Part shown: in pieces, positions 1 through 11,537 of the stretch
Layout: every line of letters starts with the position of its first letter
Position numbering within the stretch: position 1 is the stretch's first letter
Program-made: the position numbers and the translations under genes
NCBI GenBank assembly: GCA_965178125.1
Contig: OZ237746.1
Span: 1,116,001 to 1,180,000, forward strand
DNA from: Bilabrum cf. latius
Taxonomy: Eukaryota; Bigyra: Bicosoecida; Bigyra; Bicosoecida
Direction: 5' to 3'
Length of the DNA: 64,000 nucleotides
Notes under the pieces: model-generated
What the model was told of the DNA's origin: nothing
What the model saw: only the letters and a program-made list of their open reading frames with translations
Databases searched by the model: none

Positions 1-87
1 GAGTGCTTTCGTCTCCGAGCGGTTGATCCGAGATTTGCACGCCCAGACTGCGAAGCCTTGGGCTACCCCTGGCAATACTCCATAGTT

Positions 88-3000
88 ATGGAGGCCTACA
101 CTACCATCAAAGTGCTGGGCCGTGGAAGCTTTGGCTAGGCGGTGCTAGTGGAACGCAAGGATGACAGGGTGAGCGTGCTCAAATCTCGAGTCGAGCCTTG
201 AACCGCCTTACGCTGCATCATACCGGTTGCATCAGCACACAAGCAGTATCATTTGTGCGGTCAGCTTTGCTCATGAGCTACGCACCGGTCATTCGCCAGG
301 TTTTATCCCGTTTGGGCCGCCACACGCAGTCGAGGCATGTGATCAAGCAGATTAACGTGACCAGGATGACACCCAAGGAGAAAAGCGAGGTGCGAAACGA
401 AGTCTCAGTATTGAGCCGATTACGAGTGAGAGACAGGTTGCGCGAAGTATCCTTGCTGGTGCCTGATTGGCGCGTGCTTTCCCGTCGAGCTTCGAAGAAG
501 CCCCACTGTTCGCATTGCTTGGGCCGCCGTGTGCTGCTTCCGCTGTCGCAGTGCCCCAATATTGTCGGTTATGTGGATAGCTTCATGCACCGCGGGTCGT
601 TGTGCATCGTGATGGAGTACGCGGACGGCGGCGACCTCGAGAAGATCATCAAGTCCCGCCGCGGCCGCCTCATCTCAGAGTCCAAGATCCTGGACTGGTT
701 CATCCAGCTGTGCCTCGCGCTCAAGTACGTCCACAACCGTAAGGTGCTGCACCGCGACCTAAAGCCGGCGAACATTATGATGACGAGCAAGGGCATGGTC
801 AAGCTGGGCGACTTTGGCATCGCCAAGATGCTCGACAGCACCGCCGCGCTGGCCGCCACCGCCACGGGGACCCCTTACTACGTGAGATAAGAGTTGGTTG
901 TGTGTTTGAACCATTTATTTGGATTGGATGTGGGGGGGGGTTGAGATGGATACAAGAAGGCGATGCAGTGTTTCTGCTCCTGCCCGCGGCCCCTGATGAT
1001 CCGTCTCGCTCGTCCCCCTCTCTCCTCTCCTCTCCTCGCGCGCAGCTGTCCCCGGAGATATGCCGAGAAGCCAAGTACAACAACAAGTCCGACATTTGGT
1101 CCATTGGCTGCATCCTGTACGAGATGTGCACGCTCAAGCACCCCTTCGAGGCCCGCAACATGAAGGGTCTCGTGAGGGCCATCCTGAGAGGGAGGTACGC
1201 GCCCATCGCCTCGGGTTATTCCAAGGGCCTCTCCGAGATCATCGCCTCCTGCCTCAGCCAGGACCCCAGGAGGAGGCCCAGGGTGGACCGCATCCTGCAG
1301 CACCCCCTCCTGCTCAAGCGGATGGAGGCCTACGTGGCGCGGCACGAGGGGGTCAAGGACGAGCTATCCCACACTGCGCTGCACGGGGTGCACTTCAAGC
1401 AGCTGCCCGTGTTTGCCCCGGGGAGGGAGGCACGGAAAGCCATGGAGCGGGCCGCGGCGGAGAAGAAGGACGGGGGCAGGGGGGCGTAGCGCAGCGGGAG
1501 CGGGAGTAGGGCGGGGACAGGGGCGGGCCCTTCCTCCCTGGCTCGGGCACCCGCGGCCGCCCCTGCCCCTGCCCCCGCGCGGGGGCACGGGCACGGCCGA
1601 AGGGCACCCTCGGGCCCGCGAGCGGGGGCTGGGGCAGGGGCCGGGCCAGGGTACGCGCACGCGCGTGCACCATCGAGGGCCGGCGCCGCGGGGGCAGCCG
1701 CCCAGGTGCCGCCTCGCTCCCGGGCTGACCGGGACAGAGACAGGGGCAGGGGCAGGGCGGGGACAGGGGCAGGGGCAGGGGCCGGCGGCTATGCTCGCGC
1801 GCGACCGGGCCCTGGGTCTCGGCCGTCCTCCCGCGGCAGCAGGGGCTCTGCCAGGAGCGGCTCGCGGGACTCGAGGGCGGCGCACGACCGGCTGCGGGAG
1901 CGGGCGCTGGCGCAGGCCGCACGTCTGCGTGAGGCCAACAGGGCGGCGGACGCGAAGGTGAGGGCCGCGGAGGAGGCCAGGAGAGCCGCCGCGGCGAGGC
2001 TCAAGGCAGAGGTCGCGGCGGCCAAGGCAGCGCCGCCGCCGCCGGCCCTCCGCGTGGGCGGCAGCGGGGCAGGGGAGAAGCCCACGGACGGCGTGCAGGA
2101 ATACCTGCGGCGCAGGCGGGGGGAACAGAGGTCCGGGTCAGGTGCAGGATCTGGTGCAGGGAACAACAGGGAGACCAGCGAGGCGCTGCAGGCGGCCAGG
2201 GACGCTGTGGCGGCGGCGGCCAAGGCCATGCGGAGACAGGCCACCGCCGCGCCGCCCCCGCTGCCGCCTCCCGCCGTTGTGGCTGCTGGGCGCGGGCGGG
2301 CCCAGCCGCAGCCCAGCGGTGCCATCCGTCTGGCGGCCGCGCCTCCCGGTCGCAGGAGTACCAGCGGCGGCAGCGGGAGCGCTGCGGCTGGATTGTCGAC
2401 TGTCGGGGCACCCCCCCTCCCCCTCCATCGCGATACCGGTGCCGGTGCGGGCGCGGGTGCGGGCCTGGGTGCAGCCATGTCTCCAGCGGCCAGGGCGCGA
2501 AGGGCCGTGCTCGGGGACAAGGACAGGGACAAGGACAAGAAGGGACAGGCTCCCATCGCTCGCAAGCTCGACTACGGTGGTGGCTCAGGCTCAGGCTCAG
2601 GGTCGGCCCCCGTGAGCACGCGAAGCAGCGGGAGCCAGGGTGGGGGCGAGGGCGAGGGCAGGATCCGGGGACCCACCCGGGCTCCTCCTCGGCTGCAAGC
2701 AGCGGGGGCAGCAGCGGCGCCACCCGCCGGCTCCCCCGCTGCCCGGAACTTGAGGCAGCTGCAGCTGGGGGCTGCTGCGGAGAGCGAGCAGGAGGCGCGA
2801 GCGGAGCGTGATTTCGCGGGTATGATGGTCCAGTTCCAGCAGCTGCGGGTGCAGAATCTGATGGACGGCATCAGAGAGACGGGGGAGGCCATCGGGGCGG
2901 GGGCGGGGGCGGGGGCGGATGGTGCTGGCGCGGATGGGGCGGAGGGTGGAGGGAGGGGGGGACAGGATGGAGGGAACATGCACGCGGATCGTGACGAGTG

Positions 3001-3403
3001 GATCGACTCGGACGAGGAAGAGTAGGAGGAGGAAGAGGAGGATGGTGGCGAGGACGAGGACGGGGTCGATGATTCAGGTGGGGCAGGCGATGGGGTGACA
3101 TCCAGCCGGGGAGAGGGGCAGGGGCATCGAGCATCGGGAGGGAGCGGGGGCTCTGCGTCCGGGTCCGGGTCCGGGTCCGGGTCCGGGTCCGGGTCCGGGT
3201 CGGACGACGTGGTGCGCGTACGTGCCAAGCTGCTGTCCGTGCTCAAGCTGTCCGAGTTCCTGCGGGCCTACGCGGCCGTGGCGGCTGCTCGCCAGGAGGA
3301 CGCCAAGGCGACGGCGCTCAAGGCCATGGGCGAGGACAGAGCCAGGTACGTGCCTCTGCTGCTGTGGCTGGTGGCCAGAGAGGGGGGCAGGTAGGCGTAC
3401 TGA
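88..3403 (+). CDS. NEK1/NEK5-type Ser/Thr protein kinase (4 exons, 4 in-frame UAG)
   Basis: Predicted 954-residue NIMA-related kinase; this family acts at cilia, centrosomes and in cell-cycle and damage control. Exons are 88-168, 330-425, 552-881 and 1046-3403, with gtgag donors and cgcag acceptors. Visible motifs are the glycine loop GRGSFG, VIKQINVTRM (lysine), LHRDLKPAN (catalytic loop), LGDFGIAK, and the activation segment TGTPYY joined to LSPEI, as in NEK1. The C-terminal half is an Ala/Gly/Ser-rich disordered region with a charged helix, then a short C-terminal helical segment (KLLSVLKLSEFLRAY, then YVPLLLWLV) resembling the NEK1 tail. UAG codons lie at 136 (just after the glycine loop), 1487, 3023 and 3392. 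The conserved tail is only reached by reading the last three as sense. The end is TGA at 3401. The start is the ATG beginning MEAYTTIKVLG, the usual NEK N-terminus. Family assignment is firm; the exact NEK subtype is inferred. Confidence 0.9.
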
Positions 3404-4007
3404 GGGCATACAGGCTGCTTTGGCGGGTTTGTAGGCGAGGAATGGCCCAGCCAGCAGGGGGAGTGGACTGCTTGTTGTCGTGTATAACGCGTACCTGGTC
3501 CATCGCAGATTCCACTTGGCCGTCGTTGATGTCTTCGGGGTCGGTGCATGGGTAACACAGAGGCATACCATAGTATACTGCAATGACGCCTTCTAATGTT
3601 CTCATAGAAGCCCATGCACTCCCCGATGGCATTCGCTGAGTGTCCGTGCCAACTATGAAGATCAAGATGAAAAATGGAAAGTGTCATGGCTCCTTTGTGG
3701 GACTATTTCTCAACTATTTCGCCAATCAGAACCGTGTTCCTCTTCATATTACAAGTTAATTGTACATACATTCCCAAGCTATCAATTTCATCGCTAGGTG
3801 AAGCTTTTTGATAATTGTAAAGATCAAGATAAAAATACATTTTCAGCGCGAGCCTCGAGGACGAATATCGTGGTTGTCGCGCGTATCTGGCGTGCCTGAG
3901 ACCTATCCCTCCACTCGCTCGGCGAAAACGGCTAATTGGTAATAGAAATATTCGGATCGTTCATAGTATTGTCACAATTTGAGGGCAGCACAGGCGCGTG
4001 AATAGAG
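3404..4007. other. Intergenic region, AT-richer than its surroundings
   Basis: 604 bases between two genes on the plus strand. The stretch at about 3700-3860 is clearly AT-richer than the genes. I see no convincing coding region, RNA gene or repeat. It presumably holds the kinase 3' end and the promoter of the next gene. Confidence 0.5.
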
Positions 4008-7000
4008 ATGGGTGAAACGCCACACCACCAAGCAAACACCGCACGAGCACCGCTTGCGATGACCAGCTCAGGAATCATGCGTTGTTTGATTGCAGTGCTA
4101 TTAGGTGGTACGTTTCTAGCTGACAAAGGTGCTGCGCTTCCATTTTCGGCTGATACCTCGAGTCGTGCCGCGTACATTATACAGACCAAGACCACCCGCG
4201 AAGAAAACCCCGAGCCAAGATCTACCTTTGTGGAAGTGAATGGTTATGTGGTCTTCGCAGGACAGACACGACTCGGGTCAGAGGTGTGGGCGACGGACGG
4301 GGTCGAGGCGTGGATGGTGGAGGACCTCGCTCCGGGACCCGACAGCTCGACCCCGTCCGATTTCACTGTAGTGCGGGACCGGGTTTACATGGCTGCTCGA
4401 GGTGCAAGTTTGCGCACTGAGCTATTCTGGTACAACGCATCAGCCATCGGGGCCCGCGTACCATCCAACGCCACCCTCGTGCCACGCCCGCGCACCGACG
4501 CGCTGAGCACGAGCCCCAGCTACCTGTGCCGGTTTTAGGGCCTGGGTCCCGAGTCGCTGTACTTCACGGGAAGCGCAAAGCCGCTAGGGTTCTTCTTCTT
4601 TACAATGGAGCTGTACCGGTACAACGGCACGGGCCGGCCCCAGCTGGTATCCGACCTCGTGCCTGGCAGCCCTGCAGTGCAGTACCCCAAAGAGACGACT
4701 GCATTCGAGGGGCGGTTGTACTTTCTCGGCTTGGTACCAGGGAGTAGCAGCGAGGACAATGAAATAGTGTGGTGGTTCGACGGTGCGTCCCCAGTCCAGG
4801 CGTTGGGTGCGGCGGGTGCTCGCCTTCTCCCTTAGGGCTTCAGGCCGTTCGTAGCCATGCCTGGCCTGGGGCTGCTCATTGTCGGAGTAGAGGGCGATGA
4901 TGATGATGATGATGATGATGATGGCGGTGGTGATACTGGGGCTACGAATAGGAACAGCAACGGCACCATAAGCCTGTACCTGGTGCGATCCTAGCAGCAG
5001 CCTCAGGAGGCTGCCACTCCCGGCCCCCCTCCAAGCCCAGTCCGTATTTCTGAAGCGCTAGCAGAGCCCGAATGGCTGACCATGTTCAACGGCTCCATGG
5101 TGCTCCTGGGCCTTGAGAACACGTACCTGGCAGCAATGGACGTCTCCCTTTGGCTGGATGTGCGCACTGGCACTGACAATGGCACTAGAGCTGGCAATGG
5201 CACTGACTAGGGCACTAGAGCTGGCAATGGCACTGACAATGGCACTGACTAGGGCACAGGCAGCACCACGGCGGCCCTCCCCCTCCCCCCTCTCGCGCAG
5301 CCTGCCCTTCTCATCGGCAGCGAGGAGGACCCCTTCGCGCCCGCCCACCTGAGCCTCGGGCCCGGGGATGCCATGTTCATGCAGGGCTTCAGCAACAGGA
5401 CTGGAGCCGAGCTGTGGGCCTGGAACCCGGACGTGGCCCCCTTCGTGTTCCTCACCGGGGAACTAGCCTCGGGGCGGGAGGGGTCAGGTCCATGGCTCAT
5501 GCACAGGTACTGGTCTGCTCGCGCGGGGCAGGACCTGCTTCTCTTCGGTACCCGGACGTCTGGACTAATGACAGCGGGTGCGCTTTGGGCGTACAACGAG
5601 ACAGCCCGCCCCACTCCCACCCCCTCGGTCACCCCGACCACCACGCCTTCCGCCACCCCGACCTCGACCGCCTCTGCGACCCCCACTCCATCCGTCTCGC
5701 CCTCGCCAAGCACGTCAGTCTCCCCCAGCGCACTGCCGAGGTACCTGCCGCCGGGGGCTCCGGCCCACGTGCAGGTTGCGGTCGTGGGGATGCTGGGCGC
5801 GGGGGCTGGAGCCGGGCGACCGGGGACTGTTCCTGCGCTGGACACGGGGAAGCTGCGGCGAAACCTGCCCGCCTCGCTGGTGCAGGCCGCGGGCATGGAG
5901 GGCGTGAGGGGCATGCCGGCATCCGCACCTGAAGAGGCGGGTGGCGGCACGGGCGGCTGGGCCGGCCGGTTGTCTGTGCAAGGGGCAAAGCCCGACGCCG
6001 AGGCCGAGGGGCGGACGGTCGTGCTGGTGCAAGTCAGCGACGCGTGGGCTGGCGAAGTCGAAGGAGAGACGGGGCAGGGAGGCGAAGAGGACAATGGGGA
6101 ACTAGTGGTGCTGTCGGCGGAGACGACCCGGCAGCTGCTGGACGAGCGCATGCTGCTCGAGGCGGCCCGCACCGGGATCCCGACCTCGAACACGACAGCC
6201 GGCCTGGAGGTGGTGCTGGCGCTGGGCGCAGTGAGGGCGCTGCCCTGCCCGTGCTTCGAGGGGGCCTGGGTGGTGCCTTCCGCCGGTGAGCGGTGCCCCG
6301 TGGTGCGGCTGAACCCACTGGTGGCCACTCTGGTGACCGCCATCCTGGCCCTGATGGTGCCTGCCGCCGCGGGGGCGCTCTACCGGAACAACTCGCTGCC
6401 CACCTCTGGCCTTGGGGCCTTCCTGGGGGCTGGGCTGCAGGTGCTCGATTTCGTCAGCGACGCAATCTTTGTGTTCCAGCTGGCAGTAGAGAGGGGCTGC
6501 AGCACCCCCCTCCTGGTTCGGCTGGCGCTGGGGTCGATGGTGGCTGCGGTCGTGGTCAACATCGCGGGTGTGGTCTTCTTGCTGCGTGGATGGGCCGTGC
6601 CGGGGCTGAAGGTGCACCTGCAGCGGCACGCTGGGGACGTGTTCGGCGTGGCGTTTGTGTCCCTGCTCGGGGTAAAGACCATGGAGCTTCTGACCAGCCA
6701 GCTGTTCGGGAGGAGCGGCCTCAGCCTGTACTCCACCGACAGGCCGGTGGACCTGGCGAGGAAGCGGCAGCTCTCGCACCGCGTGCGGCTGCTGTCCGTG
6801 CCCCAGCTGGTGGTGGAGGACGCGGTGCAGTTCGGAGTGCAGGTGTACGTTCTGGCCGCGGGTGAGAGCTTGTTGCAGAATCTGCCGGCGCTGGTGGCCT
6901 TGTGCTTCACTGGTATGAACGTGGCTCGGCTCACGGTGAGCACGATGCTGAGCTCCGTGGGGCTGGAGGAGCTGGTGGAGCTGGCCGAGCAGCAGGTGGG

Positions 7001-7625
7001 CGAGGAAGAGGGAGTGGGAGAGGGCGGGAGCAGAGGTGAGAAACGGGAGCGGGACCAAGAGCAAAGAGGCGGGGAGCGGATCGGCAGTGTGCCAGGGCGG
7101 CGCGGGGGCGGGGGTCAAATGGGTCAGCAGTGCAGGTTCGGTCCATCGGCAGCGGCTGTCGCTGCTTCATCTTTGTCTGAAGGGATGGGACAAGGGCAAG
7201 GACAGGGGGGTAGGGAGGCGGGGGCGGAGGTCGAGCTGGGGGTTGTGTGGCCCGCGCCTCGCAAGGGGGTGGCCCAGAGCTCCCGCAGCGGACTGGAGCC
7301 TCTTGTTAGGGGTGACCGAGGAGGTGTCACCAGCAGGGGCAGCGGCTATAGCAGGAGCAGTGGCAGCAGTGGAGGGACTGTGGGCTCGGCCAGGCAAGGG
7401 GTGGACAAGCGGGACATAATAAACCCGCTGCTGGCAGCAAGTGGCGGAGTGGTTGCTGGCTCTGTGGCGGATAGAGAGGCAGCGGACGGTTTGGCTGGGA
7501 TCAATGGACCGGGGCTTGGCAACTGGGAGCAGACGGCTGCGGAGTCCATCGCTTCTAGTGGCGATGGCAGCGGTTGTCGATCTCCCGGGTCGGATCGGGG
7601 TGAGAAGCAGGCCCAGTTGTCGTGA
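4008..7625 (+). CDS. Multi-pass membrane protein with ELW/TDG-type ectodomain repeats (5 in-frame UAG)
   Basis: Predicted 1205 residues, no intron needed. A hydrophobic leader (CLIAVLLGGTFLA) follows the second methionine (4059), so the true start may be 4008 or 4059. The ectodomain has degenerate repeats of the type found in secreted 'ELW-x-TDGT' proteins: EVWATDGVEAWMVEDLAPG, ELYRYNGTG...LVSDLVPGS, ELWAWNPDVAPFVFLTGEL. There are many N-glycosylation sequons (NGT), an aspartate run and a Thr/Pro/Ser-rich stalk (about 5610-5735). From about 6315 there are around five hydrophobic segments, then a Gly/Arg/Ser-rich tail. UAGs are at 4536, 4833, 4992, 5208 and 5250, and the repeats run straight across them; the end is TGA at 7623. 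The next gene (7695) has a similar stalk-plus-membrane design. A surface or sensor role is inference. Confidence 0.75.
5168..5260 (+). repeat. Imperfect tandem repeat encoding NGT-rich sequence
   Basis: Units based on ggcact-gacaat and ggcact-agagct-ggcaat encode Gly-Thr-Asp-Asn and Arg-Ala-Gly-Asn-Gly-Thr. Two otherwise matching units carry TAG (5208, 5250) where sister units carry AAT, showing TAG tolerated inside a coding repeat. Confidence 0.7.
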
Positions 7626-7694
7626 ACAACTGCCGGGACGCAGCCTCGCGAGGCGTAATGGTATTTGATGGTACGTTTGTTGTACTGTTTGCTA

Positions 7695-9887
7695 ATGTTG
7701 GACCAACATATATAGTCCGTGCTGTTTTTCTTCTGGCGGTTCCGTGCATGGTGCGTCACCGTGGCACTGGCAGCGTGCTTGTCCACCGGTGGCACGCGGC
7801 CCTCATTGGGGTGGTCGCAGACAACCCACATGGAGGGCGAGCTTGATTGGAGCGCCTTGTCATTGGAACAGAAATACGCTTTCTATGCGATGAGCACAGT
7901 CTTGTGGGGGGCATCCCAAGTTCTCGAATAGATCCCAACACGGATGGAAGCCTACCAGCAGACCACAGTTTATTACCGCGAGAACAGCATATTTGGCAAG
8001 TATGAGGTGGATAGGACGAAGGAAAAGGTATATATGTGCAACAAGAACCCGTTGTGTATCTTGCCTGCCTGTATTGGCTGCTTGATACTTTTTGGGTGCA
8101 CGCTATTGCCTTTGGCATCAATCCTGCCGTTCATTGTACATGCAGTTCATGGGATCACCTTTGAACTTGATGTACCTGACATTGTGCGCATTGCAAGTTC
8201 AAAGCTCGACGAACGGTGTTTGGTTGGCGAAGTACTCGTATACTCGGTGCGTCAGCAGCGTGGCCGAGCATCTGGTGAGCTTGACTCTTTCGTTCGATAC
8301 AGGCCGGACAACGCGGACTCGTATGTAAAAGTGGTTTTAGAGGACAAATCATAGCTACCGCCAGGTCTAAGGGGATGCGCAAACGTCAGCTGCGTTGTGA
8401 CTGGGGCCAGCACCACTCTAGGCAAGTGGTACGGAGAGCAGCTGCTGGTGCCAAATGCAAACCAGTACCTTGGGAAGCACACATCCGACCACTTATGGCG
8501 GTACCCGATACCAATCCCCCGGAATGACGACGGAGTCGTTCGGAACATATCCCTGAGTCGACAAACGCCATGCGAAAGGCCAGACTACTCCATGCCTTGG
8601 GGAGACCGCATCAGGGATAGGCCCCGGGGATCGCGACAGGCTTCTAGACGCCTAAGTGGACTTACAAAACACGTACGGGCGCGGCAGTAGCTGGCTGATG
8701 CCCGCTGTCGGGGCGCGGTCCCGCTCCCGCGACTGACGCCACCGCCAAGGGTGCAGTCATTGGGTTTGGGCAACTTCAAGATGCCATTGCAGCTGGACTC
8801 TTCCTCAGCAGCCGTCGGTAATTCTTCCAATGGAACCTCATCCTCCCCGACCCCATCGACATCACCATCGACATCGGGTGAGCCCCTGTGCTCTCGCGCA
8901 GCATGGACCCTGGTGCCCACCCCGTGCCCTGGAGTGGCCAACTGCAGCCGGCTCACGATCAGCCTGCTCCCGCCGCAGCCGGCCAACTGCACTCCGCGCC
9001 CTTCCCCCAGTTCGTCCGCCACCCCGTCCGTGGCCCCTACCCCCAGCTCCACCCCGACCCCGACCCCGACCCCCAGCCCCTCGGGTGCAGTGCCTTGTGC
9101 GTACGTCTCATCGGGAGGAGGCTTCTGCGACGACGTCCCGGGGGCGGAGAACAACATGTGGGCCGAGCTCAAGGACCTCATGCCCCCGGCGTTCAAACTG
9201 GTGGGGGCCTCGGGGCTCCTGATGCTGTCCTTCGACACCGTACTGCTGGCTCACCTGCTGCACCGGTGGTCGGTGCAGGACCACGCCTACCGGACACAGG
9301 GCGGCCTGTGGCCAGACGCGCCCACCGCGTGTTCCCTGCGCTGGCGGGCGGCCCTGTACCTTCTGTTCCTCGGCATGGTCGTCGCTCCCCTTCTGCAGCC
9401 CGCGGACCAGGACCAGGACCAGGACCAGGACCAGGACCAGGACCAGGACGAGGAGCTGGTGCAATGGCGCTGGGAGATGGCAGCCAGGGCCCCGCAGACG
9501 TGGCCCGCGGTCGCGCGGCTGGCTCGAGCGACGCGATGGCGCGCTGCGGCCGTGGTGATCGGCATCGCGCTGATGGTGGCGGACCTGGTGTACGTGTGCA
9601 GGGCTGCCGTGCTGCACTGCGGCGAGTGCGGCAGGGCGTGTGGGGATCTCGTCGCCTGCAGGGCCTGGGCTCTGGATGGGAGGGCGAATCAGAGTGGGCC
9701 TGGTCTGTAGTAGCCGGAGGACGGCAAGGGCCAGCCGCAGACTAGCGCAGCAGTAGCACTGGAGATGCGAAGCCCAGACGGGGGTGGGCATCCCGCGCCT
9801 GCCCCCATTGGCATGCATGCGCCTGGGTCGGCTGCAAGAGCGGGATAGGGTGACCACGATACCATCAATCCGCTGACAAGGGTGTGA
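7695..9887 (+). CDS. Unrecognised membrane protein with Pro/Thr-rich stalk (7 in-frame UAG)
   Basis: Predicted 730 residues; I do not recognise the family. The start is the ATG at 7695 (MLDQHI-UAG-SVLFFFW), because it joins a hydrophobic segment (WCVTVALAACL) in frame. Another strong hydrophobic segment lies at about 8055-8140 (CLILFGCTLLPLASILPFIV). The middle is a Cys-containing soluble region, followed by a Ser/Thr/Pro stalk (TPSSTPTPTPTPSPS, near 9040). At least three more membrane segments follow (about 9200-9260, 9350-9400, 9540-9620), with an Asp-Gln repeat between two of them. UAGs are at 7713, 7929, 8352, 8688, 9708, 9711 and 9846; the end is TGA at 9885. It lies 69 bases downstream of a gene with the same stalk/membrane layout, and both tails contain an INPL motif. 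Divergent tandem relatives is inference. Confidence 0.65.
9408..9449 (+). repeat. GACCAG hexanucleotide repeat encoding (Asp-Gln)n
   Basis: About seven near-perfect gaccag units inside the preceding gene encode alternating Asp and Gln, a probable loop between membrane segments. All glutamines here are CAG, none TAG. Confidence 0.8.
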
Positions 9888-10050
9888 ATGGGTAGATCAT
9901 TGTTTCCCTTGCTGCTACACGTCATGTGCAAGCGGCCACAGTTCAGTTGGTGATGAGTCACTGATGACGTTATCGTGAAGATGAAGATGCAAACAAAATC
10001 TTCGGATCCGAGACTGCACGGTCACCAGCCGCGCAAAGCGTTCATCTGCG

Positions 10051-11316
10051 ATGATCGTTGCAGGGATCTGTATCTTGCATGCCCTCTCTGTAGCGGCAGC
10101 TGGAGTGAGGAGCAGCAATGACCCAGAATCCGTCGCGTCGCGCGCGATCGAGCAAGCCATGCGGCAGCCAATCAACGGAACGCGGTTCTGGGCGTGGTCC
10201 TACGGTCCAGGGATCCAACTAGACGCCATGGAAAGAGTGCAAGATGCCTTTCCAAATCTGAACTACTCCTCGTTCGTGTCTCGCGTCTTGGATCTGTACT
10301 CGAGTCCAAACGTGCCCAACAACCTGGCTTACCAAGTCCTCCACAATGAAACAGTGCCTTGGTCGTACGCAATCGGCGACCAGATTGGTTTGTTTCCGAT
10401 TGCCTACCTAGATCGAGCCCTCAACACGCACGAGTCGCCTGTCTCTGACGATCTGTACGTTGCGACGAAGGTAGCGAGCCAGTACGTGTTTGACTGGCCC
10501 AAGACGCTGCCCGATGGCACCTTCTCCAGGACCCAGTGCTGGGAAGGCCAGACCTCTGGCAATAGCAGCGGTACGTGCCTCTGGGCCGACGACCAGTTCA
10601 TGGGGCTGACGCTGATGCTCCGGCTGGCTCGCAACGGCGTCGTGGAGGGCGCCGTGGCCCGGTCGTACCTCGAGCGAGCCATCGACATCCACCAGAACTT
10701 TGCGTTTTACCTGCAGGACCGCGGGCAGTACCCGGGGGCCTCGCCCCCAGGCAGCGGGCCGCAGGGCAGCGGGCTGTACTTCCACGGAGCCAACCTCGCG
10801 GGGGAGGGCACACCCTCGTGCTGCTTCTGGGGCCGGGCCCAGGGCTGGGGCCTCATGTCGCACGTCGAGGTGCTTTCGGCGATCGACGACCTAGACCCAG
10901 GGAACAAGCGCAGGGAACATGTGCAGGGGACGATGCGCAGGCACCTGTCGGCCCTGGCCCCGCTGCAGGGGCCCGACGGGCGGTGGCACCAGCTGGTGAA
11001 CGACTCGAGCACCTACCTCGAGACTTCCGTGTCTGCCATGGCCGTGCACGCGCTGAGCCAGGGACTCAGGCGGGGGTGGGTCCAGGAGAATTCCTTCGGC
11101 GGCGTGCTGGAGCGGGCGTGGGGCGGGCTCGCGGGCGCCGTGCTGGCCAACGGGACGGTTGAGGGCATCTGCTGCGGGACTGGCATCCAGGCCTCCCCGG
11201 GGGACTACAAGGGGAGGTCCACGGCGTATGACGAGTGCCAGCCGGGGCTGGGGAGCGTGTTCTATGCGGCCATCAGCTACGGGCAGTACCGCCGCGCGAG
11301 GGAGGAGAGGGCGTGA
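10051..11316 (+). CDS. Secreted glycoside hydrolase, GH88/GH105 type (unsaturated glucuronyl/rhamnogalacturonyl hydrolase-like)
   Basis: 421 residues, single exon, TGA end and no UAG. The N-terminus is a signal peptide (IVAGICILHALSVAAAG). The (alpha/alpha)6-barrel hydrolase landmarks are present: WSYAIGDQIGLFPIAYLDR, CLWADDQFMGLTLMLRLA with the DD pair expected near the catalytic Asp, CFWGRAQGWGLMSHVEVL (the family's W-x-R-G-x-G-W-like segment), and a Cys-rich C-terminal stretch ending in repeated Tyr/Arg. Family members remove 4,5-unsaturated uronic acids from the ends of lyase-cut pectin or glycosaminoglycan chains, so an extracellular or vacuolar role in algal or plant polysaccharide use is plausible. 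Specificity is not readable from sequence. Convergent with DCAF13. Confidence 0.82.
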   Translation: MIVAGICILHALSVAAAGVRSSNDPESVASRAIEQAMRQPINGTRFWAWSYGPGIQLDAMERVQDAFPNLNYSSFVSRVLDLYSSPNVPNNLAYQVLHNETVPWSYAIGDQIGLFPIAYLDRALNTHESPVSDDLYVATKVASQYVFDWPKTLPDGTFSRTQCWEGQTSGNSSGTCLWADDQFMGLTLMLRLARNGVVEGAVARSYLERAIDIHQNFAFYLQDRGQYPGASPPGSGPQGSGLYFHGANLAGEGTPSCCFWGRAQGWGLMSHVEVLSAIDDLDPGNKRREHVQGTMRRHLSALAPLQGPDGRWHQLVNDSSTYLETSVSAMAVHALSQGLRRGWVQENSFGGVLERAWGGLAGAVLANGTVEGICCGTGIQASPGDYKGRSTAYDECQPGLGSVFYAAISYGQYRRAREERA

Positions 11317-11537
11317 GGAGAGAGGTGACGCCGCGCGAGTGGGGTGGCTCGCGCGCTAAGTGTGTGGCTGCTGCATGCGAGCGCAGGTTCAAATCCGAGC
11401 TGGCCCTAGGCTGTATTACGTGGATTGGAATGCAACGCGGGGAATCATCAGATCTAGTCTTCTTTGAATTCAAGGATGCAATGCACTGCTCTGCTCTGCT
11501 CGCCGACGGCTCTAGCACTTTGCTCCACGCCCGCGGC

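Noticed and set aside
4530-5255. Introns removing the TAG codons of the surface-protein gene
   Set aside because: The bases around the TAGs lack paired GT-AG signals, and the ELW/TDG-type repeats and NGT repeats continue through them.
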